Of a stretch of DNA of 64,000 nucleotides, positions 18,415-27,000 are shown piece after piece. Made by a program: the position numbers and the translations under genes. The stretch covers positions 39,481 through 103,480 of the forward strand of contig CBFDCR010000009.1 in assembly GCA_965603365.1 (NCBI GenBank), given 5' to 3'. Each line of letters begins with the position of its first letter. Position 1 is the first letter of the stretch. The notes under the pieces were generated by a model. The model saw only the letters and a list, made by a program, of their open reading frames with translations. It made no database searches and was not told the origin of the DNA. Origin of the DNA: JAHELQ01 sp965603365. Lineage in GTDB: Bacteria > Acidobacteriota > Aminicenantia > UBA2199.

Positions 18415-21037
18415 TGGCTCTCACATTCATGATGCGGCCTTTTAAGTCTTCTATCTCCTGTAAGGCGGCAAATTCCTGGGCCTTATCGGTGACATCATGA
18501 TGGTTTGTAATGAAATTGGCCAGGGTTTCGATGGTGTAATTCACGTATAAATCGACGATTTTCAGACTTGCAGCCAATTTTTTATTGATTATGCTCACCA
18601 ACCGGATGGATTTAATGGAATCACCGCCTATGGCGAAATAGTTATCCTTAACCCCGACCCTGTCAATTTGCAATTCCCCTTTCCAGATTCCCGCCAATTT
18701 CTCTTCCAGCTCATTTCGAGGAGCCACATACTCCATACCGGAATCGATGGTCTCATCGGGTCGGGGCAGCAATTTCCAGTCGATCTTGCCATTGGGAGTT
18801 AGGGGGATTCTGTCAATTTTAAAGAAGTAGGCAGGCACCATGTAATCCGGCAGGCTTTTCAACAAGAATACCATCATTGCCTGGACATCCAGTGGCCCAT
18901 CCATTACCAGGTAAGCGCATAAAAATTTATTTCCCCGGCGATCCTCCCCGGGCAGGATCACGGTCTCCTGGACGCCGCTGTATTTTCTTAGCTGGTTCTC
19001 GATCTCGCCGATCTCGATCCTGAATCCCCTTATCTTTACCTGTAAGTCTGTCCGTCCCAGGAATTCTATATCTTTACGGTTCAGCCACCTTGCACTGTCA
19101 CCGGTGGCATACATCTTTTCCCCGGCAGTAAAGGGATGGTCGACAAATTTCCCATGAGTCTGCCCGACCCTGTTGAGGTAGCCCCTGGCCAGACCTTTTC
19201 CCGATAAATACAACTGACCGGACACCCCGACGGGACTTAATTCACGATACCTGTTCAGGATTAGACAGGACACCCCATCGATGGGTTTCCCGATCAATAC
19301 CTGGGGCTCATCCTCTTTGAACTCGTAAACCGTGGCACACACGCTGTTTTCTGTGGGTCCATATTCGTTAAACAGTTTCACTTTAGCCAACTTTTCAAAG
19401 TGCATCTGCACCAATTCATCCGTAAAGCTTTCGCCGGCAACGGTAATTGATTTCAAACCCGTTAAACTCCCGGGAATCATCTCCAGGAAGGTTTTGTAAA
19501 AATAGGGAACAATCAAAAAATGGGTCACACCGTTTTTCTCCAGTTTTTCGCCGATATACTCCATATCAAGGTGCATATTTTGTTGAATTAAGACGAGCTT
19601 AGAACCGGCAGATAGAGGGGTGAATATATCCTCCACCGAACTGTCGAAAGAAAAAGATGGTAACTGCAGCACCACTTCGTCTTGATCGAATTTATAATAA
19701 TTTCGACGCCAGTTCACGGTATTGACAATGGAGTGATGTTCCACCGCCACGCCTTTCGGTTTCCCGGTAGAGCCGGAAGTATAGATGATATAGGCACAGC
19801 CATGGGCTTCATTGACTCTAGCCGGGCTGCCCTCCTCTTCCGCCAGACCATCCTGGATATCGATGATGGTTAAGTCTTCTTTTAAGTCATCCAGCGACGG
19901 CTGCGCACCGTTTAGATACGACAACATCAGCGCTGCCCCACTATCGTTAATCATATATTTTATTCTTTCCTGGGGATAGTTCGGGTCTAACGGCAAATAA
20001 GCGGAACCCGACTTCAATATTCCCAGCAGCCCGGCCACCATCTCAATCGACCGTTCCGCTAAAATGGCGGCGATTGTATTGTCCCCGGCTCCATGTGCCT
20101 TGAGTGACCAGGCAACCCGGTTGGACATGTCATCTAACTCCCGGTAGGTCAACTGGTGTTCTTCAAATACCAGGGCGATAGTATCCGGTCTCCGGCCCAC
20201 CTGTTCGCTGAACAGGTCGTGCAAGAGGGTATCCGCAGGATAAGTCATTTCGGAATCGCCGGGCCGAGACAGCAGTTGTCTCTTTTCTTCGGCCGAGAGT
20301 ATATCGATATCGCCAACCTGCACGTCCGGATTGGCCATAGCCACGGCCACTATTTTCTCAAAATGGTTTGCGATTCTCCGGATCGTTATGGGTTCGTACA
20401 GCAGTGCATTGTATTCCACCTTGGCCTCGATGCGCTGCCCCTCCCTCGAAAAGGCGAAGAGTACATTATAACCCATCTGTTGAATATACTTCCGGTGGTG
20501 GATATTTTCCAGCAGCACAGCCACATCAAATAACTTGAACTCCTTTTTCCCCTGGTTTTGCTTTAGATCTTCAATCAGGGTTTCAAGCGGATAATTTTGA
20601 TTCTCTATGGCTTCAATCACTGTCTTTCGGACAAGAAGCAGCAGGTCTTTAAAACTCATCTTCCGCTTTAATATATTCCGGTAACCCAGTACCGTGTTGA
20701 TAAAATCTCCTTCCACCTGCTGTTTTTCTACCGGGCTGCCTACCGTAATATCGTCATTATCTGTGTACCGTGCCAGCAATACGGTGAGGCCGGTAAGCAG
20801 GATCATGAACAGCCGGCGATCGGAATTGTTACTCAGCCTGACCATACCGGAAGATACATCCCCCGGCAGTACAACAGTCAGCGTATCTATCTTTTTTTCG
20901 CCGCCGCTACTCTTGATATCATAGGGAAAATAACTCAACTCCCAATCCCCGGCAAACTTTTTCGACCAGTATCCCCTCTCTTTGAAGGATTGGGCAGCCG
21001 CGATAGCCACTTCTCTTGATTTTTTCACATTCACCAT
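18401..21037 (-). CDS. NRPS module: truncated C domain-A (substrate unclear)-PCP
   Basis: An 878-residue protein with a good ribosome binding site. Residues 1 to about 250 form the C-terminal lobe of a condensation domain (YWSKKFAGD...FPYD; FINTVLGYR; no HHxxxDG). The A domain has TSGSTGKPKG near 425, YGPTENS and NGKIDWKLL near 751. The PCP has IGGDS near 806. The pocket residues read by eye are D-S-E-L-T-A-E-V-C-K. I do not recognise a matching published code, though the T-A-E-V part is shared with tyrosine-type pockets. Two potential tailoring genes (U32, radical SAM) lie immediately upstream, so its residue is a candidate for modification. The complete C domain ending the PKS subunit at 24006 would be its trans partner. 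Its stop overlaps the stand-alone C gene by 14 bases. Confidence 0.92.
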   Translation of the reverse strand: MVNVKKSREVAIAAAQSFKERGYWSKKFAGDWELSYFPYDIKSSGGEKKIDTLTVVLPGDVSSGMVRLSNNSDRRLFMILLTGLTVLLARYTDNDDITVGSPVEKQQVEGDFINTVLGYRNILKRKMSFKDLLLLVRKTVIEAIENQNYPLETLIEDLKQNQGKKEFKLFDVAVLLENIHHRKYIQQMGYNVLFAFSREGQRIEAKVEYNALLYEPITIRRIANHFEKIVAVAMANPDVQVGDIDILSAEEKRQLLSRPGDSEMTYPADTLLHDLFSEQVGRRPDTIALVFEEHQLTYRELDDMSNRVAWSLKAHGAGDNTIAAILAERSIEMVAGLLGILKSGSAYLPLDPNYPQERIKYMINDSGAALMLSYLNGAQPSLDDLKEDLTIIDIQDGLAEEEGSPARVNEAHGCAYIIYTSGSTGKPKGVAVEHHSIVNTVNWRRNYYKFDQDEVVLQLPSFSFDSSVEDIFTPLSAGSKLVLIQQNMHLDMEYIGEKLEKNGVTHFLIVPYFYKTFLEMIPGSLTGLKSITVAGESFTDELVQMHFEKLAKVKLFNEYGPTENSVCATVYEFKEDEPQVLIGKPIDGVSCLILNRYRELSPVGVSGQLYLSGKGLARGYLNRVGQTHGKFVDHPFTAGEKMYATGDSARWLNRKDIEFLGRTDLQVKIRGFRIEIGEIENQLRKYSGVQETVILPGEDRRGNKFLCAYLVMDGPLDVQAMMVFLLKSLPDYMVPAYFFKIDRIPLTPNGKIDWKLLPRPDETIDSGMEYVAPRNELEEKLAGIWKGELQIDRVGVKDNYFAIGGDSIKSIRLVSIINKKLAASLKIVDLYVNYTIETLANFITNHHDVTDKAQEFAALQEIEDLKGRIMNVRANEER

Positions 21038-21042
21038 AAGAA

Positions 21043-21048
21043 CCTCTC
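21043..21048 (-). promoter_or_regulatory. Ribosome binding site GAGAGG
   Basis: GAGAGG lies 5 bases before the ATG at 21037. This shows that the NRPS protein really begins inside the condensation-domain fold and is not a fragment of a longer reading frame. Confidence 0.65.
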
Positions 21049-21075
21049 TAAAGCTGTTTTTTTATTTGATCACAT

Positions 21076-22278
21076 CTAAAAGTCAAAGTCCCCGGTCTCC
21101 TGGGCCTGGCCCTCGATCGTCAGTAACCGGTCTTGAACCTCACCTTCCTCCTGCTTTTCCAGGTCGCTGCAACCTTTGTCCCTTAACATTTCCTGGAATT
21201 GGTCATAATCCCGATAAAACTGCCTGGCCAGTTCAACCACCTCTTCCGCCTGTTTGTAATCGATGCACTTCCTGGCAAACGCCGCACAATATCCACATTT
21301 TGCACAATTATTTTTGCAGAAGTTCTCTTTTTCCACAAAGGGTTTAATGAACCCATCCAGCTTTTTGTTGTCTACAAATACCTTAAAACTGGTCAGGTTG
21401 CCAAACATCATCAATAGATCCATTAAATTGCCCTCATAACTCTTGTCGAAATAGTGTTTCACGGTCCTGAGGGCATCCCCTCCCTGGACAAAGGCATGCC
21501 TGCCTTGAATCTTGAAATAGTTGATGCCTATACCCGTATAGTATTCAATGTCCTCCGGCCTGACCCAACAGAGTTTTAGCAGGTTGTCGATAGATTTAAT
21601 CTGCTGTAAGACACAGCGGTGTTCGTAATAGTTGATACTGACCTTATTGGTATTGGCAAGTACATCACCGGCAATCATATTGTAGTGAAACAGGCGATAC
21701 ATGCAGTTTTTGTCACATATTTGATTCACGATGATCTCAACCTTCTCGCCAAAGGCATCTCGAATATCCCTCAAGGTAAAGAAATCTTTGTTTATCGACT
21801 CATCCACCACGATTTTATCTACCCCCATATGCTTATATACCATGGCCCGGTTGACATTCCTGATCTGGCACAGGGTCGAAGCCCTTATCTTAAAGTCGAG
21901 TTTCGTCGATTGAACCAGTTCGATCAGGGAAGGCAGCGTCACGGTGAGGGAACGGATACCGGCCTCATAGATTTTATGCAAGAAACTCTTTATCTGGGAG
22001 ACACCTTCTTCGGTAAATTCCCTATTATTGAGATGGGTCGGGTTCAGGGTATAGTTAAAATCGATGTCTCTTTCCCTCGAATACTTTATATATTCACTCA
22101 AATCGTAGATGTCTATTTTGGGCATCTGCCTGACCAATCGCCCCGACCCCAGGTAACTGCCTACCGTTATATTGCCGTAGGTCTCAAGTACCCTGGAGTC
22201 GCTGTATGCCTCATTGAGCTTGGCAAAGGCCTCGATGGACTCTTTTTTGAAATCCGACGGTACGCTGTAATATTTCAT
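21076..22278 (-). CDS. U32 peptidase-family (UbiU/UbiV-like) Fe-S protein
   Basis: A 400-residue protein. It looks like a U32-family TIM barrel: an N-terminal strand-helix pattern, then EIIVNQICDKNC near 181-192 and further cysteines at 222 and 237. The set C188, C192, C222, C237 mirrors the four-cysteine Fe-S site of UbiU/UbiV-type proteins. Near the C-terminus a second cluster-like motif occurs (C321, C325, C328, C331, C338). Characterised U32 relatives carry out oxygen-independent hydroxylation of ubiquinone precursors (UbiU/V with UbiT) or of RNA bases (TrhP, RlhA), rather than proteolysis. In this setting an anaerobic hydroxylation of a carrier-bound intermediate is a reasonable inference. 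It ends in TGDFDF, the same type of tail found on C-domain-ending synthetases. It sits between a radical SAM gene and an NRPS module. Confidence 0.8.
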   Translation of the reverse strand: MKYYSVPSDFKKESIEAFAKLNEAYSDSRVLETYGNITVGSYLGSGRLVRQMPKIDIYDLSEYIKYSRERDIDFNYTLNPTHLNNREFTEEGVSQIKSFLHKIYEAGIRSLTVTLPSLIELVQSTKLDFKIRASTLCQIRNVNRAMVYKHMGVDKIVVDESINKDFFTLRDIRDAFGEKVEIIVNQICDKNCMYRLFHYNMIAGDVLANTNKVSINYYEHRCVLQQIKSIDNLLKLCWVRPEDIEYYTGIGINYFKIQGRHAFVQGGDALRTVKHYFDKSYEGNLMDLLMMFGNLTSFKVFVDNKKLDGFIKPFVEKENFCKNNCAKCGYCAAFARKCIDYKQAEEVVELARQFYRDYDQFQEMLRDKGCSDLEKQEEGEVQDRLLTIEGQAQETGDFDF

Positions 22279-22284
22279 CGATTA

Positions 22285-22290
22285 CCTCCT
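22285..22290 (-). promoter_or_regulatory. Consensus Shine-Dalgarno AGGAGG for the U32-family gene
   Basis: AGGAGG lies 6 bases upstream of the ATG at 22278. It is the strongest ribosome binding site in the window and fixes the start of the U32-family protein. Confidence 0.75.
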
Positions 22291-22297
22291 CATTGAC

Positions 22298-23995
22298 TTA
22301 AAGGGCAAAATCTCCATCTTCAATGGCTGTATCCTGCAAACGCAAGAATTTTCGGACATTTTCTCTATCCCCCATAACATTTTTATCAGGGTTAATTAAC
22401 TCCACCACAGAGGGAACGGCATTTTTGTGCAAATTTTTCCACCGTTGATCCGCCTCGTAAATTTCACTCAGGGTGTAAGGATTGGGAATTCCCAACCGCT
22501 GACAATGTTCGACAAACCTGAATACCCTATCGTAGATCTCTTCCCTCGTCGGCGAACAATCCACTATCCAGGTCTGGGAGATTAACATATCCCTGAATTT
22601 TTCCGGGTATAACAACCTTCTCTTCTCCCCCCATTTTTCAGAATTGGTCTGCCCCACATAAAAATAAGTAAAAGGATTACACTCTGCCTGCCAGATATCA
22701 TCCCGCAGCTCTTCGACAAGATCCAGGGTCTGCTGGAAATCGGCCTCTGTCTCACCCGGGTGCCCAACCACCCAGTAGGTGGTGGTTTTAATCCCCGCAT
22801 AGGCCAGCCCGGACACCGCGGCCCTGATTATCTCCGGGTTGATCTTTTTCCCGATTAAATCCAGGACCTTTTGCGAACCGCTTTCCACTCCCAACCGGGC
22901 CCTGTAAAAGCCTCCCCGCCGCCAGAGCAAGGTATTTTCGATATCACCAGATTGGTTGTCAACGGTAAAGTAGCCATCCATATAAACGGTTAATTCCTGG
23001 CGAATGATTTCCTCGGCAAGACCGGTAATCACCGGATTCAATAGGGCGTCGGTCATGAAAAACAGCTTGTGCCTGTACCTATCCTGCAATTTTTTCATCT
23101 CCTGTACGGTTTGGCCGGGGTCCTTTTTTCGGTATTCCCCGAAAAAGGTCCTGGAATTACAAAAGCTGCATCGATAAGGACAACTGGTAGAGCCGGAGGC
23201 GGCCAGGTAAAAATATTTTTGTAAATCAAAATCCGATAGATCGGGTATATCAAAGGCGTACGAAGCCAGGGCCGTTTCATCCAGATCTTCCTGGGTATAT
23301 ACTCGCCGGGATAGAGCCAACTCGCCTCTCAGGAACTTTAAAAACAGGACCTCTCCTTTGCCGATAATGATTTTATCCAGGAAGTGCCCTGTCTTTTCCA
23401 GAAAAAACTCTAAGTCGGGATTCCCGATCGCCAGGTGGTTAAAGAAGACGCAGCCCCCCATAACGGTGGTAACCGCCGGCAAGGTTTCCTTTGCCAACCT
23501 GAAGATATAATAAGTGGAGGCCAGGTTGCCGCTGTTGGCCGATAAGCCCAACACATCCGGCTTCTCCCTTTCCAGAAAATCCAGGAAATACTCTCTTAGA
23601 CTGTCAAAATAACGGTCGACGATGTCGATCAGCCCGGCAATTTGCCGGTCATCGAAATCACAGTAATAAGTCCTGGCCACCAGGATTTTAACCAACTGCT
23701 CATACTCTTTGCGATTCTCATAATTGATGTGAGCCATCATATGATTACGCAGTACATCATGGCCGATATTGTAGAAATTTCCCCTGTGGTGGTAGGGGAT
23801 GTTTTCCCGCAAAAAGCCAAAATATCGATCATAATATTGTAAAAACCGGGTTTCAACGGCAGCATCGACTGCCCTTACCGGATAACCAAATTTCTGGAGG
23901 AAACTCTTAAGACTGGCAATCCCCTGCGAAGGAATGAGCGGTGTCCAGAATGGCAAGGTGGCCAACATAATCTTCTGTTTGCTTTCGTCCTGCAT
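22298..23995 (-). CDS. B12-binding-type radical SAM tailoring enzyme
   Basis: A 565-residue protein. The N-terminal region begins like a cobalamin-binding domain of class B radical SAM enzymes (LATLPFWTPLIPSQGIASLKS, later KPDVLGLS, GGCVF and GKGE), although the DxHxxG histidine motif is absent and about 100 residues rich in aromatic/charged residues interrupt it. The radical SAM cluster motif C-x3-C-x2-C is at 272, 276 and 279 (SCPYRCSFC), followed by ESGSQKVLDLIGKK and GHPGETE. It is a paralog of the second radical SAM protein at 14947-16653, with the cysteines at identical residue numbers. The reaction cannot be read from sequence; C-methylation or another radical C-H change on a carrier-bound residue is plausible. 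It lies between a PKS subunit and the U32 gene and ends in EDGDFAL, close to the DFxF tails. Confidence 0.9.
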   Translation of the reverse strand: MQDESKQKIMLATLPFWTPLIPSQGIASLKSFLQKFGYPVRAVDAAVETRFLQYYDRYFGFLRENIPYHHRGNFYNIGHDVLRNHMMAHINYENRKEYEQLVKILVARTYYCDFDDRQIAGLIDIVDRYFDSLREYFLDFLEREKPDVLGLSANSGNLASTYYIFRLAKETLPAVTTVMGGCVFFNHLAIGNPDLEFFLEKTGHFLDKIIIGKGEVLFLKFLRGELALSRRVYTQEDLDETALASYAFDIPDLSDFDLQKYFYLAASGSTSCPYRCSFCNSRTFFGEYRKKDPGQTVQEMKKLQDRYRHKLFFMTDALLNPVITGLAEEIIRQELTVYMDGYFTVDNQSGDIENTLLWRRGGFYRARLGVESGSQKVLDLIGKKINPEIIRAAVSGLAYAGIKTTTYWVVGHPGETEADFQQTLDLVEELRDDIWQAECNPFTYFYVGQTNSEKWGEKRRLLYPEKFRDMLISQTWIVDCSPTREEIYDRVFRFVEHCQRLGIPNPYTLSEIYEADQRWKNLHKNAVPSVVELINPDKNVMGDRENVRKFLRLQDTAIEDGDFAL

Positions 23996-24005
23996 GGCTT
24001 CTCTC

Positions 24006-27000
24006 TTATTGTTTTACCTGTTCAAAGGCAAAATCGTCATCACTGTCCTGCTCAATATCGGGCTCTATCTTCACCAACTGGTGAGAGAGTACGATATCCT
24101 GGAGTCTGATTTCGGGATTATCGGTTACCTGGGCTGCAATTTCCCGGTAATGTCGAATAATCAGTTCAATGGTTGATTCCTTAAACAGCCTGGTTGAATA
24201 GGTCAACCTCATATTGATCAGGCCACTATTCTCAAAAGTGGACAGGATCAAATCAAAGGGTGCCTTGATATTTTCACCTAAGGGGTAAGGCGCAACTTTT
24301 AATGTCGTTTCGGCAGGCCTGTTCTCGCCTATGTCTATACTCTGCATTTCAAACACGGCATCGAACAGCGGGTTTCTACCGGGATCGCCTTGCAGACCCA
24401 ATTTTTTTGTTAATTCCTCGAATTGATAGTTTTGATTATCCAATGCCCCCAACACCTTTTCTTTGACTTCCAGGAGAAAGTAGTTAAAGCTCTTTTCCCC
24501 GCCGGATCTATTCCTGATTGCCAGCATGTTCACGAACATGCCGATGATATAAAGGAGATCCGCATGGGGCCTCCCGGGAACCGGCGAGCCTACGATAATA
24601 TCTTCCTGCCCGCTGTATTTATTTAATAATACGTTGTAGGCCGCCAGCAAGATCATGTACAGGGTCGTATCGCTGTCCCTGGTCAACTGATACAGTTTCG
24701 TACTCAACTCTTCTCCCAGTGAAAACATGACAAAGTTCCCGTCGAAATCCTTCACCCCCGGCCTTTCATAATCTAATGGTAATCTCAACAGGGGAATATT
24801 CCCCGAGAACTCTCGTAACCAATACGCCTCTTGCTGCCGGTAGGCTCCCTCGTCTGTTCCGGCCTCCCGCTGCTGCCATTCGGAGAAATCCCTGTACTGC
24901 AGTCTCAATCCCGGTAACTCTTTGCCCGAATAGAGGTCTAAAAAATCACGGGTCAATATTAACTGCGAGACACCGTCAGATATAATATGGTGCATGTCGG
25001 CGATAAAAATATGTTTCATCTCTGCCAATCGAATCACTCCAACCCGCAGTAGAGGCGGTCGCGATAAATCAAACGGCCGGATGAAATGTTTTATAACCTT
25101 CTTTTCATCCGCCTCACCGTGATCATGCTCTATGGAAAATTCGACATTATCGTGAATCTTCTGCAAGACCTCTCCATCTCTATCCTGAAACGAAGTACGC
25201 AAACTCTCATGCCTCCAGATCAGCTTTTTAAAGGTGGCTGCCAACAGTTCCAGGTTCAATTCCCCGCTCAAGACATATGTATACGGGACATTATAACCGG
25301 TACCCTCCGGATACATTTGCTGGACAATATACAACCTTCTCTGGGCCGAAAACAGGGGATAAAATTCTTTTTTTTCGGCCGGCTCTATGGCCCGGTACTT
25401 TTCCCGGATCGCCCCCTTAATATACCCTGCCATCCCCTTTATGGTCGAAGACTTAAATATCTCGGTTAGAGGCAGCCTGGTATCCAACTCTTTATGGATC
25501 CTGGTGATTAACGTCATGGCTTTAATTGAATCGCCCCCCAACTCAAAAAAATCGTCATTTATGCCGATCTGTTCGATCCCGAAAAAGCTTTGCCAGATAT
25601 CGGACAATTTTTTTTCCTCTTCGTCGCGGGGTTCAACATAGGGGGTCAATAAATTGGGCCTGGACTGAAATGAATCGAAGTCGTCCGAAGAATCGAGAGG
25701 CATGTCGTCCTTTGTTTGAAGGGCAACCCAGTAGTCGATCCTGGCCTGGAGATCGGTGGTTGAAATCGCTACCTGCCCGCTCTCTCCCCAATTCAAGATA
25801 CGTTGAAAGGCCTCGATGCCTTCTTCAATGGTCAGCGAAGTGGGGTCAGGAATTCCCGGCTGTTTGCCCTCGAAACTCCACCTATCCCAGTTGAGGCTGA
25901 GGAACGTCACCGGGCTTGATTGGCTCCCCTGCCTGGCAAAAGCATCCAAAAATGAATTGGCGGACGAATAAGCGGCAAATCCCAGTCCGCCCAATATCGA
26001 AGATAGAGAAGACATGAATAGACAGAAGTCCATTTCCATTTCCGACAGGATCTCGGCCAATACATACAAGCCGTAGACTTTTTGCTTAAACAGTTTCTCA
26101 ACATGCGGCTCGTCTTCATCCGCAATTGAACGGAATATGTCGATATTTTTTAACGATCCCGAATAGATCACGCCATTAATTCCCGAGAAACGCTCTCTAA
26201 CCGCAGCCGCCACCGCTCTCATCTGGTCCCGGTTATCGGGAACTGCCTCGAATATCATGACCCCTGGCCCCAGCTCTTCCATTGCCTGCAGTTTCTCGAT
26301 CTTACGGGATACGATATCGCCCTGGGGATGGACACTGAGCCAGTGATCCCAATCTTTCCTGTGGGGAAAAGATAGGTCGTGGCTCAAAATCAAGTTTGCC
26401 TGTACGGTCCGGCTTAGATGTTCTGCCAGAGAGAGCTCTATCTCCCCCAGGCCGCCGATGAGCCAATAGACCCCACCCTTTCTTAACAGTTGTCTTCCCG
26501 GCGTTGTCTTTTCAAGGGGAATGGGTTCGAAAAATTGGACCCAGCGCAGGCCGTTGCGTAAAACGACCACCCTGTCGGAAAAATCGCTTTTCAACTCCAC
26601 CAGCATCTGGTTGGCCAGCTTCTCCTCTTCATTTTTGTGAGAGGGCAGTTCAATATCTATACTCCGGCACCTGATATTGGGGTATTCCTGGGAAACCACT
26701 TTTATCAAGCCAGATACGGTGTTCTTCCCTGGAGCGGTGTTTTGCTCTCCCAGCACATCGAACCTGTCGTTGGCAACGACGCTGATGTCGAAATCTTCAT
26801 TAACGGGATGGTGCACCAGGGCCTTCACCAGGTAAAGAAGGCTGTAAAAGCCCAAAACCTGGGCCTTTTTGAACTGATCCAACAGGATGTCTTGATCATC
26901 CGCTGCCGCAACCCCCCATAGATGAACAATACGGTCAGGAATCCGGCCAGCCTGCCGGAGTTTGCCGAATAAATCGTGGTAATCCTGGATTCGGCCGGGA

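Noticed and set aside
21076..22278. Secreted or cytosolic collagenase-type peptidase
   Set aside because: U32 proteins were once named peptidases. No signal peptide is visible and the cysteine pattern fits Fe-S hydroxylase-like members better.
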